From Neisseriaceae bacterium TC5R-5 (GTDB taxonomy: Bacteria > Pseudomonadota > Gammaproteobacteria > Burkholderiales > Chromobacteriaceae): a stretch of DNA of 52,478 nt. The translations under genes and the position numbers were made by a program. Under the pieces are notes generated by a model. It saw only the letters and a list, made by a program, of their open reading frames with translations, was not told the origin of the DNA and did not search any database. Below, piece by piece: positions 7,641 to 16,936 of this stretch (position 1 is the first letter of the stretch; each line of letters opens with the position of its first letter). The stretch lies in assembly GCA_020830965.2 (NCBI GenBank), contig JACCFC020000024.1, positions 690 through 53,167 on the forward strand. Reading direction: 5' to 3'.

Positions 7641-8093
7641 ATGAACTCAGAACAGCGGTTTTGTATCGAGGCTCTATTACAACAGTATCAACATCTACCC
7701 GGTGCCTTATTGCCGCTGTTACAGGCTATTCAACAGCAGCTGGGCTATCTTCCGGATGCCTCCATTCCTCTTATCGCTAATACCCTGCAGTTATCGCAAG
7801 CCGAAGTGCATGGGGTGATCAGCTTTTATCATGATTTTCGTCGTCAGCCGCCAACCCGGCACGTGTTGCGCTTATGTTGTGCCGAAGCCTGCCAATGTAT
7901 GGGAGCGGCGGCGTTGGCTACGCTGGCCGCCAAGCTGGCGGATAAAGAGGTAGAGCTGCGGCCAGTGTCTTGCCTGGGAGCTTGTGCCTGCGCACCGGCG
8001 GTAGAGTTAGATGGTCAATTGCATCTCAGAGTGGATGCCAACAAGTTAGATCGTCTGCTGGTGAGTTGTTTGTTTGAGGACGCCACATGCTGA
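7641..8093 (+). CDS. fdsG: NAD-dependent formate dehydrogenase, gamma subunit
   Basis: A 150-residue NuoE-like subunit of the cytoplasmic molybdenum formate dehydrogenase. The thioredoxin-like C-terminal half binds a [2Fe-2S] cluster through CCAEACQC and SCLGACACAP. The N-terminal half is the helical part, including LGYLPDASIPLIANTL and VHGVISFYHDF. The cluster transfers electrons between the FdsA clusters and the flavin subunit FdsB. It is the first gene of fdsG-fdsB-fdsA-fdsD and overlaps fdsB by 7 bp, so translation is probably coupled. The ATG has only a weak GGGTGAT site upstream. Confidence 0.92.
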   Translation: MNSEQRFCIEALLQQYQHLPGALLPLLQAIQQQLGYLPDASIPLIANTLQLSQAEVHGVISFYHDFRRQPPTRHVLRLCCAEACQCMGAAALATLAAKLADKEVELRPVSCLGACACAPAVELDGQLHLRVDANKLDRLLVSCLFEDATC

Positions 8094-9634
8094 CATTGTA
8101 TCTACCGATGGATTCGATTGCCTGTGCCTTGGGGGCGGATCAACTGGCGCTGGCCTTACAGCAAGAGGCCGAACAGCGCGGGTTAGCGCTACAGATTAAA
8201 CGCACCAGCTCGCGCGGTTTATTCTGGCTGGAGCCTTTGCTGGAAATCGATAGCCCGCAGGGACGGCTTGGTTTTGGGCCGCTGAGCCTTGAAGCCGTGC
8301 CAGAGCTGATGTTTCTGTTGGCTAAAGGCGAGAGCGCTAGCCGACACCGGCTGGCGCTGGGCCTAGTTGAGGAAATACCTTATCTGGCCAAGCAGCACCG
8401 TTTATTGTTTGCGCGTGCTGGCATTACTCAGCCATTAGCTATTGATGATTATCTTACCCACGGCGGCTATCAGGGCTTGCAGCAGGCTTGTGAGCTAGCC
8501 GCAGATGACATTATCGCTACCGTGCAGGAGTCTGGCCTGCGTGGGCGCGGCGGCGCGGCTTTCCCAGCGGGGATTAAGTGGCGTACTGTGCGTAGCACGC
8601 CGGCGGCGCAAAAATATGTGGTGTGTAATGCCGACGAGGGCGACTCAGGTAGTTTTGCCGATCGTATGCTGCTGGAGGGTGATCCCTTTTTGCTGATTGA
8701 GGGCATGACGATAGCGGCGTTGGCTGTGGGCGCCAGCTATGGCTATATCTATATCCGCTCTGAATACCGGCAAGCGGTGGCGACCTTGCGTGAGGCGATA
8801 CAGATTGCGCGCGCGCATGGTTATCTGGGGGCGAATGTGTTGGGCAGTGGCCTGGATGTGGATCTGGAGGTCCGCGTTGGTGCTGGTGCGTATATCTGTG
8901 GTGAAGAGACGGCGCTGCTGGCCTCGTTGGAAGGGCGTCGTGGAGAGGTGCGCGCCAAGCCGCCGCTGCCGGCGGTGCAGGGCCTGTTTGGCCAGCCGAC
9001 CTTAGTCCACAATGTGCTGACCCTGGCCGCTGTGCCGCTGATTCTGGCGCATGGCGCGGCTCATTATCGCGGCTTTGGCTGTGGGCGCTCGCTGGGCACC
9101 ATGGCGTTTCAGCTGGCGGGCAATATCCGCTACGGTGGCCTGGTGGAGTGTGAGTTTGGGCTGAGTCTGCGTGAGTTGATTGAGGATTACGGTGGTGCTT
9201 GTCTCAGTGGCAGACCGGTAAAAGCCGCGCAAGTAGGTGGTCCGCTAGGGGCTTGGTTGTCGCCAGCGCAGTTTGATACGGCATTGGATTATGAAGCGTT
9301 TACTGCTATTGGTGCGATGTTGGGGCATGGCGGGGTCACGGTTTGTGACGACAGTATCAGCCTGGCGCAGATGGCGCGTCTGGCTATGCAATTCTGTGCC
9401 GCAGAATCCTGTGGCAAATGTACCCCCTGTCGCTTGGGCTCCACGCGTGGAGTAGAAGTGATTGATCAATTACTGGCGGCGCCAGATCAACAGGGCAAAC
9501 AGCAGCAGCTTACCTTGTTGACCGATCTATGTGAAACCCTGCAATACGGCTCTTTATGCGCGTTAGGAGGCATGGTGCCTTTTCCGGTGCGCAGTGCATT
9601 ACAACAGTTTCCGGCAGACTTTGGTCTGGTATAG
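8087..9634 (+). CDS. fdsB: NAD-dependent formate dehydrogenase, beta (flavin) subunit
   Basis: A 515-residue NuoF-like subunit carrying FMN, the NAD site and one [4Fe-4S] cluster. An N-terminal thioredoxin-like extension (about 1-110) precedes the NuoF core, as in other FdsB proteins. Motifs: GRGGAAFPAGIKW, then VVCNADEGDSGSFADR, the FMN/NAD site GAGAYICGEETALLASLEG, and cluster ligands AESCGKCTPCRLG. It reduces NAD+ with electrons from formate arriving through FdsA and FdsG. It overlaps fdsG and is 82 bp from fdsA. Confidence 0.93.
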   Translation: MLTLYLPMDSIACALGADQLALALQQEAEQRGLALQIKRTSSRGLFWLEPLLEIDSPQGRLGFGPLSLEAVPELMFLLAKGESASRHRLALGLVEEIPYLAKQHRLLFARAGITQPLAIDDYLTHGGYQGLQQACELAADDIIATVQESGLRGRGGAAFPAGIKWRTVRSTPAAQKYVVCNADEGDSGSFADRMLLEGDPFLLIEGMTIAALAVGASYGYIYIRSEYRQAVATLREAIQIARAHGYLGANVLGSGLDVDLEVRVGAGAYICGEETALLASLEGRRGEVRAKPPLPAVQGLFGQPTLVHNVLTLAAVPLILAHGAAHYRGFGCGRSLGTMAFQLAGNIRYGGLVECEFGLSLRELIEDYGGACLSGRPVKAAQVGGPLGAWLSPAQFDTALDYEAFTAIGAMLGHGGVTVCDDSISLAQMARLAMQFCAAESCGKCTPCRLGSTRGVEVIDQLLAAPDQQGKQQQLTLLTDLCETLQYGSLCALGGMVPFPVRSALQQFPADFGLV

Positions 9635-9716
9635 CAGATGCTATTGCTAGCCAGCAAAGCGTAAAACACAGTCGTTTACAAAACGAACAAGCTTTAACCC
9701 TGCAAGGAGAAGCACG

Positions 9717-12563
9717 GTGAAAGATTTGGACTTGGGCACCCCGGCGCGGCTAGGACAGCGTATCAATTTGAGCATAGATGGGCGCTGCATCAGCGTACCC
9801 GCCGGTACCTCGGTGATGCGGGCGGCAGCTTTGCTGGATACGGCTATTCCCAAACTCTGTGCCACCGATAGTCTGGAGCCATTTGGCTCCTGCCGTATGT
9901 GTCTGGTGGAAATTGAGGGTCAGCGCGGTTATCCGGCTTCTTGCACCACCCCGGTGGCTGAGGGCATGGTTGTTCGTACGCAAAGCGCTCAATTGAGCAA
10001 ACTCAGGCGTGGGGTGATGGAGTTGTATATTTCTGATCACCCGCTGGATTGCCTGACTTGCGCGGCTAATGGCGATTGCGAACTGCAAAGCGTCGCCGGC
10101 CAAGTGGGCTTGCGTGAAGTGCGTTATCCGGCACAGGGTGCCAACCATCTGCAACAGCCCATCGACGATTCCAATCCGTATTTCTCCTTCGATAGCAGCA
10201 AGTGCATTGTCTGTAACCGTTGTGTGCGTGCCTGTGAGGAAACGCAGGGAACGTTTGCATTGAGTATTACCGAGCGTGGCTTCGCTGCTAGAGTCAACGC
10301 GGCCGGTGGCGACGATTTTTTCGGTTCCGAATGCGTATCCTGCGGTGCTTGCGTGCAAGCTTGTCCTACTGCCTCGCTGCTGGAAAAAAGCGTCATCGAA
10401 CAAGGACAGCCGCAGCGCAGCGTGGTGACCACCTGTGCTTATTGTGGCGTTGGCTGCTCTTTCCGGGCGGAGTTGCAAGGCGAAACGGTGGTGCGCATGG
10501 TGCCGGATAAAAATGGCCAGGCCAATCATGGCCACTCCTGTGTGAAAGGCCGCTTTGCCTGGGCTTATGCCACCCATCCCGATCGCATTACCACACCGAT
10601 GATCCGTGCCAGCATCGACCAGCCCTGGCAGGAGGTGAGCTGGGAACAGGCGCTGACTTATGCTGCTGCTGAGTTTCGCCGCATCCAGCAACAGTATGGG
10701 CGCGATGCTATCGGTGGGATTACCTCCAGTCGCTGCACCAATGAAGAAACCTATCTGGTTCAAAAGCTGGTACGTGCCGCTTTTGGTAATAACAATGTCG
10801 ATACCTGTGCTCGGGTATGCCATTCCCCCACTGGCTATGGTTTGAAACAGACATTGGGTGAATCGGCTGGTACCCAGAATTTCGATTCGGTCATGCAGGC
10901 GGATGTGGTACTGGTGATTGGTGCTAACCCGACTGACGCGCATCCGGTGTTCGCTTCACAACTGAAGCGACGATTGCGGCAGGGGGCCAAGCTGATTGTG
11001 ATGGACCCGCGTCGCATTGATCTGCTGGATGCGCCGCATGTACACGCCGGTCTGCATCTGGCGCTCCGGCCTGGCACCAATGTCGCGATGCTGAATGCGC
11101 TGGCACATGTGATAGTCAGTGAAAGCCTGCTGGATGAAGCCTTTATTACTACCCGCTGCGAAATGGAAGCCTTCCAGCGCTGGCGTGACTTCGTGGCCCA
11201 GCCGGCACAATCGCCGGAGCAAGTGGCTGCGCTATGCGGGGTGGCCGCCGAGCAGATACGGGCTGCGGCGCGTGTGTATGCTTCGGCTGATAATGCGGCC
11301 ATTTATTATGGCCTAGGCGTCACCGAACATAGCCAGGGCAGCACGGCGGTGATGGCGATTGCCAATCTGGCCATGGCTACTGGTAATCTCGGACGGCCAG
11401 GCGTTGGCCTCAACCCGCTGCGTGGTCAGAATAATGTGCAAGGCTCTTGCGATATGGGTTCCTTCCCACATGAACTGCCCGGCTATCGCCATGTCGCTGA
11501 TCAGCAGGTGCGTGCGCAGTTTGAGGCCGCCTGGGGTGTCAGTCTGCAAGCCGAGCCTGGCCTACGTATTCCCAATATGTTTGAAGCGGCGCTGGATGGC
11601 AGTTTCAAAGGGCTGTATTGCCAGGGGGAAGATATTGCGCAGAGTGATCCCAATACCCAGCACGTTACCGCTGCGCTACTGGCGATGGAGTGCATCGTGG
11701 TGCAGGATATTTTCCTGAATGAAACGGCCAAGTTTGCGCATGTTTTCCTGCCCGGCAGTTCCTTTCTGGAAAAAGACGGTACCTTTACCAATGCCGAACG
11801 TCGTATTTCCCGCGTGCGTCAGGTGATGCAGCCGCTTTCCGGCAAAGCCGACTGGCAGGTGACTGTGGCGCTGGCCGAGGCTCTCGCCTATCCAATGCCT
11901 TATCAGCATCCAGCCGACATCATGGACGAAATTGCCAGCCTCACCCCCACCTTTGCCGGGGTCAGCTATGCTAGGCTGGAACAGGCAGGCAGTCTGCAAT
12001 GGCCGTGCAATGAACAGGCCCCCGATGGCACACCGGTCATGCACATTGACCGCTTTGTGCGTGGCGAGGGGCGTTTCATGCTCACCCCTTATGTGGCTAG
12101 CGAAGAAAAGGTTAACCGTCGTTTTCCGCTGCTGCTGACTACCGGGCGCATTCTCAGTCAGTACAATGTTGGTGCTCAAACCCGGCGCACACTGAACAGT
12201 CACTGGCACTCGCAGGATGTGCTCAGCATCCATCCCAGTGATGCCGAACAGCGCGGTATTGATCATGGTGACTGGGTGGGCATTGTCAGTCGTGCCGGTG
12301 AAACGGTATTGCGTGCTGAACTGACCGAACGGGTCGCCCCCGGTGTGGTGTACACCACCTTCCACTTTCCGGAATCCGGAGCCAATGTGATTACCACCGA
12401 TAATTCCGACTGGGCGACCAATTGCCCCGAATACAAAGTCACCGCCGTAGAGCTTAGCCGCGTGGCGGAACCCTCCGCCTGGCAGCAGCGTTACCGTGAC
12501 TTCCAGCAGCAGCAACAACAATTCTGGCAGCAACGCCAGCGCACGAAAGAGGTGCCGCAATGA
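9717..12563 (+). CDS. fdsA: NAD-dependent formate dehydrogenase, catalytic alpha subunit
   Basis: A 948-residue molybdenum (bis-MGD) enzyme oxidising formate to CO2. The N-terminal NuoG-like part has a [2Fe-2S] domain (GSCRMCLVEI), a His-Cys [4Fe-4S] segment (SDHPLDCLTCAANGDCELQ), and two ferredoxin clusters (CIVCNRCVRACEE, CVSCGACVQACPT). The FdhF-like part starts at about residue 235 with TTCAYCGVGCSF, a further [4Fe-4S] site. The Mo ligand is the Cys of ARVCHSPTGYGL; it is a cysteine codon, not UGA-selenocysteine. The GTG start at 9717 is well supported by AAGGAGA. Last codons overlap fdsD (ATGA). fdhD, usually present as fdsC, is not in this operon. mobB and moeA are elsewhere in the window. 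Confidence 0.95.
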   Translation: MKDLDLGTPARLGQRINLSIDGRCISVPAGTSVMRAAALLDTAIPKLCATDSLEPFGSCRMCLVEIEGQRGYPASCTTPVAEGMVVRTQSAQLSKLRRGVMELYISDHPLDCLTCAANGDCELQSVAGQVGLREVRYPAQGANHLQQPIDDSNPYFSFDSSKCIVCNRCVRACEETQGTFALSITERGFAARVNAAGGDDFFGSECVSCGACVQACPTASLLEKSVIEQGQPQRSVVTTCAYCGVGCSFRAELQGETVVRMVPDKNGQANHGHSCVKGRFAWAYATHPDRITTPMIRASIDQPWQEVSWEQALTYAAAEFRRIQQQYGRDAIGGITSSRCTNEETYLVQKLVRAAFGNNNVDTCARVCHSPTGYGLKQTLGESAGTQNFDSVMQADVVLVIGANPTDAHPVFASQLKRRLRQGAKLIVMDPRRIDLLDAPHVHAGLHLALRPGTNVAMLNALAHVIVSESLLDEAFITTRCEMEAFQRWRDFVAQPAQSPEQVAALCGVAAEQIRAAARVYASADNAAIYYGLGVTEHSQGSTAVMAIANLAMATGNLGRPGVGLNPLRGQNNVQGSCDMGSFPHELPGYRHVADQQVRAQFEAAWGVSLQAEPGLRIPNMFEAALDGSFKGLYCQGEDIAQSDPNTQHVTAALLAMECIVVQDIFLNETAKFAHVFLPGSSFLEKDGTFTNAERRISRVRQVMQPLSGKADWQVTVALAEALAYPMPYQHPADIMDEIASLTPTFAGVSYARLEQAGSLQWPCNEQAPDGTPVMHIDRFVRGEGRFMLTPYVASEEKVNRRFPLLLTTGRILSQYNVGAQTRRTLNSHWHSQDVLSIHPSDAEQRGIDHGDWVGIVSRAGETVLRAELTERVAPGVVYTTFHFPESGANVITTDNSDWATNCPEYKVTAVELSRVAEPSAWQQRYRDFQQQQQQFWQQRQRTKEVPQ

Positions 12564-12781
12564 ATGGTGACAATCTGATCAAAATGGCCAATCAGATTGC
12601 TGATTTTTTTGCCAATACTGCCGAGCCGGATCTTGCCGCCGTCAGTATTGAACAACATCTCAAGCTGTTCTGGGCACCACGCATGCGTGAACAATTGGCC
12701 TTGCTATCGCAACAGCCTAGCAGTGGCCTAGTGTTACACCCGCTGCTGCAGCAGGTATTGACCAGACAGCAGCACGAATAG
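12560..12781 (+). CDS. fdsD: Formate dehydrogenase delta subunit
   Basis: A 73-residue protein with the family signature LIKMANQIADFFA near the N-terminus and HLKLFWAPRMREQL in the middle. FdsD is a small accessory subunit found next to FdsA, believed to help assembly or stability of the complex. It overlaps fdsA by ATGA, so expression is coupled. A perfect 12-bp palindrome (GCGGCT/AGCCGC, 12781-12792) begins at its stop codon. Confidence 0.93.
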   Translation: MNGDNLIKMANQIADFFANTAEPDLAAVSIEQHLKLFWAPRMREQLALLSQQPSSGLVLHPLLQQVLTRQQHE

Positions 12782-12903
12782 CGGCTAGCCGCCGTGATAA
12801 AGCCGACATCGCCATGAATGCCGGCAAGGGGAAAATACCGCGTCCAACTGAGCGGATGCGACGAGCAGAGCCCGTCCGGGCCTATCATGCAATGGAGAGA
12901 GAA

Positions 12904-14151
12904 ATGGCTGAAACTCTGATCAAAGTCGACCTGCAGCAATCCCCATATGAAAACCCGCAAGTCCATAATCGTTGGCATCCAGACATTCCGATGGCCTGCT
13001 GGGTCAAGGCTGGCGACGATTTCATTCTGGAAAGTTACGACTGGACCGGTGGCTATGTGCAGAACAATAACAGTGCCGATGATATCCGTGATGTCGATCT
13101 GAGCACCGTGCATTTTTTATCCGGGCCGGTGGGGGTGCATGGTGCCGAAGCGGGTGATCTGCTGGTCGTGGATTTACTGGATATCGGGAGCTTTGCCGAT
13201 AGCCAGTGGGGCTTTAATGGTATTTTTGCACGCAGCAATGGCGGAGGTTTTTTAAGCGAGCATTTTCCGCATGCTCAAAAAACCGTGTGGGATTTCCATG
13301 GTATTTACACCTCCAGCCGCCACGTACCCAATGTGCGTTTCGCCGGTCAGATCCATCCGGGCCTGATTGGTTGCCTGCCTAGTCAGGCTTTATTGCAGGA
13401 ATGGAACCGACGCGAAGCGGAATTGCTGGAACGCGAGGACAAGGCGGTAGCGCATCTGCCGCTGGCGGCGACCGCCCATATGGGACAGTTGTGCGGGGAA
13501 GCGGCGCGCCGTGCTGCCTGTGAGGGGGCACGCACTGTCCCACCGCGTGAACACGGCGGTAATTGTGATATCAAAGATCTGACACGTGGCGCGCGTATTT
13601 ATTTTCCGGTCTATGTCGATGGTGCGGGCCTGTCGGTAGGTGATTTGCACTTCAGTCAGGGTGACGGTGAGATTACCTTTTGCGGGGCGATTGAAATGGC
13701 CGGCTGGGTGCATATGAAGGTAGAGCTGATCAAGGGCGGGATGGCAGCCTATGGCATCAAGAACCCGCTGTTCAAACCCAGTCCGCTGACGCCAAACTAC
13801 AATGACTACCTGATTTTTGAAGGTATTTCGGTGGACGAACACGGCAAACAGCATTATCTGGATGTGCAGGTTGCCTATCGTCAGGCCTGCCTGAATGCCA
13901 TCGAATACCTTAGTCGCTTCGGTTACTCACGCGCGCAGGCCTATAGCATTCTTGGTACTGCCCCGGTGCAGGGCCATATCAGTGGCGTGGTAGATGTGCC
14001 GAATGCCTGCGCGACCTTGTGGCTGCCAACGCAGATTTTCGACTTTGATATTCGTCCCCAAGCCAGTGGCCCGCAGCAGCTTGTGACGCCAGGTGTTGAG
14101 GTGCCGCTATCTTATGATCGTGAAGGAGGCAGCCATCGTGCCTACTTATGA
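12904..14151 (+). CDS. fmdA: Formamidase (formamide amidohydrolase)
   Basis: A 415-residue enzyme of the acetamidase/formamidase family that hydrolyses formamide to formate and ammonia. The start follows the family pattern MAETLIKVDLQQSPYENP and has GGAGAG just upstream; a longer frame from 12814 adds 30 unlike residues. Typical segments include VHNRWHPDIPMACWVKAGDD, YDWTGG, LSGPVGVHGAEAGDLL, HPGLIGCLPS and PREHGGNCDIKDL. It follows fdsD by about 120 bp on the same strand. Formate released here is the substrate of the preceding dehydrogenase, so the genes probably form one unit for using formamide as a nitrogen source and electron donor. Confidence 0.94.
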   Translation: MAETLIKVDLQQSPYENPQVHNRWHPDIPMACWVKAGDDFILESYDWTGGYVQNNNSADDIRDVDLSTVHFLSGPVGVHGAEAGDLLVVDLLDIGSFADSQWGFNGIFARSNGGGFLSEHFPHAQKTVWDFHGIYTSSRHVPNVRFAGQIHPGLIGCLPSQALLQEWNRREAELLEREDKAVAHLPLAATAHMGQLCGEAARRAACEGARTVPPREHGGNCDIKDLTRGARIYFPVYVDGAGLSVGDLHFSQGDGEITFCGAIEMAGWVHMKVELIKGGMAAYGIKNPLFKPSPLTPNYNDYLIFEGISVDEHGKQHYLDVQVAYRQACLNAIEYLSRFGYSRAQAYSILGTAPVQGHISGVVDVPNACATLWLPTQIFDFDIRPQASGPQQLVTPGVEVPLSYDREGGSHRAYL

Positions 14152-14440
14152 CTATATGTGTGGCCATTGTGGCCAGTTTGCCTTGCTGCGCGCTATCGCC
14201 GAGCGTGACCAGCCGCTGCCTTGCCCACAATGTGGTGCAGCTTCACAGCGACAATTACTGTCTGCTCCGCAACTGGTGTTGCCTGGTCATAGCAGCTACG
14301 CCCAGGCGCGTAATGAGCATGCTTGCCACCAGCCCGCCTGTCACCATGGCAGCCAGACTAAAGCAGCTAAGCCCAGCCAGTCGGTCACGACTAAAGTTAA
14401 AGCCTATCCCGCTGCCAGACCGTGGATGCTAAGCCACTAA
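14138..14440 (+). CDS. fmdB: FmdB-family zinc-ribbon protein
   Basis: A 100-residue protein opening with PTYDYMCGHCG and PCPQCG, so four cysteines (8, 11, 29, 32) form a zinc ribbon. The His/Cys- and Lys/Ser-rich tail is low complexity. FmdB accompanies formamidase genes and is regarded as a regulatory or accessory protein. The GTG start at 14138 has GAAGGAGG at ideal distance and overlaps fmdA by 14 bp. Its TAA stop (14438-14440) is also the left flank of repeat copy A. Confidence 0.9.
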   Translation: MPTYDYMCGHCGQFALLRAIAERDQPLPCPQCGAASQRQLLSAPQLVLPGHSSYAQARNEHACHQPACHHGSQTKAAKPSQSVTTKVKAYPAARPWMLSH

Positions 14441-14552
14441 GAGCCGCTAACCAAACCCCTGATCCAGCGTTGCGCCTCCTTGCTGTACCGCTGGTACTGT
14501 CTTTGTCGGTGCGCCTTGGTTCAGGGGCTCTTCGACGTTTTGTTAGCGGTTC
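14441..14552 (+). mobile_element. MITE-like palindromic repeat, copy A (112 bp)
   Basis: Starts GAGCCGCTAAC and ends GTTAGCGGTTC, with identical TAA triplets on both sides (14438-14440 and 14553-14555). The left TAA is the fmdB stop codon. The interior is an imperfect palindrome containing CCCCTGATCC, GCGTTGCGCC, GGTACTGTCT and TTCAGGGG. Related copies lie at 17852, 37083, 40938 and 44840. No coding capacity is expected; ORFs through it are chance. Confidence 0.85.
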
Positions 14553-14694
14553 TAATAAGCAGCAGCAGGTGCAGCTATTCCTCTGGTGCCTGTTGCAGGC
14601 TGATTCAGATGAAGGTAGAGACTTTCCGTCGCTGGCGACTTGCTGTTACTCTCTTGTGCTGAGAAAAAACCACGAATAGAACGAAAGGTTGGTT

Positions 14695-16221
14695 ATGCAC
14701 AAGCAGCAAGATTATCTGGAGCGTATTTTAACCTCGCGCGTTTACGAGGTGGCGATTGAAACTCCGCTGGAGTTGGCGACCAATCTGTCACAGCGTTATG
14801 GCAATCGTATTCTGCTTAAGCGCGAAGACTTGCAGCCGGTGTTCTCCTTTAAGTTGCGTGGCGCTTATAACAAAATGGCCAGGCTCAGTCAGGAACAACT
14901 GGCCCGTGGCGTTGTGACTGCCAGTGCCGGTAACCATGCGCAGGGAGTGGCATTGTCGGCTAATCGTCTGGGTTGTGAGGCCATCATCGTGATGCCGCAG
15001 ACGACACCACAGATCAAGATTGATGCCGTAAAACGTTATGGCGGACAAGTCGTGCTGTCCGGCGACTCCTTCAGCGATGCTTTTCAGCATGCGATGAAAC
15101 TGGTTGAAGAGACGGGTAAAACCTATATCCCGCCATTTGATGATCCGGATGTGATTGCCGGTCAGGGCACGATAGGCATGGAAATTCTACGTCAGAATCC
15201 GGGTGAGTTGGCGGCGGTTTTTGTGGCAATTGGTGGTGGCGGTTTAGCGGCCGGAGTGGCCAGCTTTATCAAGCGTTTGCGGCCCGAAGTGAAGGTGATT
15301 GGCGTGCAGGCGACCGATTCTGACGCGATGCGTCAGTCTATTGCCAAAGGCGAACGCGTTGAATTGCAAGATGTCGGCCTGTTTGCCGATGGGGTGGCGG
15401 TGAAGCTGGTGGGGGTGGAAACCTTCCGTATCTGTCGTGAGTTGCTGGATGAAATTATTCTGGTGGATTCGGATGCGATGTGTGCGGCGATCAAGGATAT
15501 TTTTGAAGATACCCGCTCTATCGTCGAGCCTGCCGGTGCATTGGCGGTAGCTGGTGCCAAAGCCTATATCGAGCGTGAAGGCTGCCAAGGGCAAAATCTG
15601 GTAGCGATTGCCTGCGGCGCCAATATGAATTTTGATCGTTTGCGCCATGTGTCGGAGCGTTCCGAACTGGGTGAGCGACGTGAGGCGATTCTGGCGGTGA
15701 GTATCCCGGAAAAACCCGGTAGCTTTAAACAGTTTTGTGCGGTGATCGGCAATCGTAATATCACAGAATTCAATTACCGCTTTGCTGGTTCCGAGACGGC
15801 CCAGGTCTTTGTCGGCATGCAAACGCACGGTCGTGACGATATCGCGCAGATTGTAGCCAAGCTGAAGAGCCACGATTTGCAGTGTCTGGATCTTACCGAT
15901 AATGAACTGGCCAAGCTGCATGTGCGTCATCTGGTCGGAGGTCATGCCCCGCAGCTCAAAGATGAGCGGGTATTCAGCTTTGAGTTTCCCGATCGGCCGG
16001 GGGCATTAATACGTTTCCTGGAGGCGATGAGTACTGATTGGAATATCAGTCTGTTCCACTATCGCAATCATGGGGCTGACTACGGACGGGTGATGGTTGG
16101 CATTCAGGTACCTACTCAGGATTACCCGCAATTTCAGCAGTTTCTGAGCACAGTTGCTTATCCCTATGTCGATGAAACCGATAATCCGGCTTATAAGCTG
16201 TTTTTAGGTAAGACGCTATAA
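14695..16221 (+). CDS. ilvA: Threonine ammonia-lyase, biosynthetic (threonine dehydratase)
   Basis: A 508-residue PLP enzyme converting threonine to 2-oxobutyrate, first step of isoleucine synthesis. The catalytic domain (about 1-325) has the PLP lysine in FSFKLRGAYNKM, GNHAQGVA, and the glycine loop AIGGGGLAAG that binds phosphate. Two ACT-like regulatory domains follow (about 335-410 and 425-505, FSFEFPDRPGALIRFL), which mediate feedback inhibition by isoleucine; this separates it from the short catabolic TdcB type. Length matches E. coli IlvA (514). The ATG at 14695 follows AAAGG; an upstream TTG at 14689 is less likely. Confidence 0.95.
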   Translation: MHKQQDYLERILTSRVYEVAIETPLELATNLSQRYGNRILLKREDLQPVFSFKLRGAYNKMARLSQEQLARGVVTASAGNHAQGVALSANRLGCEAIIVMPQTTPQIKIDAVKRYGGQVVLSGDSFSDAFQHAMKLVEETGKTYIPPFDDPDVIAGQGTIGMEILRQNPGELAAVFVAIGGGGLAAGVASFIKRLRPEVKVIGVQATDSDAMRQSIAKGERVELQDVGLFADGVAVKLVGVETFRICRELLDEIILVDSDAMCAAIKDIFEDTRSIVEPAGALAVAGAKAYIEREGCQGQNLVAIACGANMNFDRLRHVSERSELGERREAILAVSIPEKPGSFKQFCAVIGNRNITEFNYRFAGSETAQVFVGMQTHGRDDIAQIVAKLKSHDLQCLDLTDNELAKLHVRHLVGGHAPQLKDERVFSFEFPDRPGALIRFLEAMSTDWNISLFHYRNHGADYGRVMVGIQVPTQDYPQFQQFLSTVAYPYVDETDNPAYKLFLGKTL

Positions 16222-16251
16222 CTCTGTAACCCACTCTAATGAGATGAAATT

Positions 16252-16899
16252 ATGATCAAGGCCGTTTTGTTTGACCTGGATGGCACCCTTGCCGACACCG
16301 CCCGTGATTTAGGGGCGGCATTAAATCGCCTATTGGCCGAAGAGGGCTTACCGCCGCAACCCTATGCGGCGATTAGACCGCTAGCCAGCCATGGAGCTCG
16401 CGGCCTGATCAAACTCGGTTTGGGGCTTGAGCCGGAACACCCGCGCTTTGAGGAGTACCGATTACGTTTTCTTGACCACTACGAAGCCAGTTTTACCGAT
16501 CAAACCTGTTTGTTTGATGGAGTTAATGAGTTATTAGATGGCTTGCTTAGCCGTGATCTGCGCTGGGGGATCGTGACGAATAAGCCTATGCGCTTTACTG
16601 ATCGCCTGATTCCGCTGTTACCGTTTAGCAGTACGCCGGCAGTGACGGTGAGTGGTGATACGGTAGGAGTAGCCAAACCAGACCCGCGTCCAATGTTTTA
16701 TGCGGCGGAGCAAATAGGTATGGCAGCGGAACACTGCCTCTACGTGGGTGATGCCGAGCGCGATATTGTAGCTGGCCGTAATGCTGGTATGCGGACAGTT
16801 TTAGCTAATTGGGGCTATATCGCGGCAGATGATCAGCCACAGACATGGGGGGCAGATGTGACGATTGAGCATCCTTTAGATTTGCTCAAGTACGTATGA
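16252..16899 (+). CDS. gph: HAD-family phosphatase, phosphoglycolate phosphatase-like
   Basis: A 215-residue HAD hydrolase with nucleophile motif FDLDGTLADT (Asp8, Asp10), motif II VTNKP, Lys in VAKPDPRPMF and motif IV VGDAERDI. The helical cap between residues 15 and 85 is the phosphoglycolate phosphatase type. Substrates could be 2-phosphoglycolate or, as for the MupP relatives, MurNAc-6-phosphate; the sequence does not decide. It follows ilvA by 30 bp. Confidence 0.8.
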   Translation: MIKAVLFDLDGTLADTARDLGAALNRLLAEEGLPPQPYAAIRPLASHGARGLIKLGLGLEPEHPRFEEYRLRFLDHYEASFTDQTCLFDGVNELLDGLLSRDLRWGIVTNKPMRFTDRLIPLLPFSSTPAVTVSGDTVGVAKPDPRPMFYAAEQIGMAAEHCLYVGDAERDIVAGRNAGMRTVLANWGYIAADDQPQTWGADVTIEHPLDLLKYV

Positions 16900-16936
16900 T
16901 GAAATGCCTACTTTACTGTTCAAGGAATAAAACACC

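Noticed and set aside
14422-14679. ORFs of 60-85 codons running through repeat copy A
   Set aside because: They read through the palindromic repeat, begin inside fmdB, and have no recognisable product.
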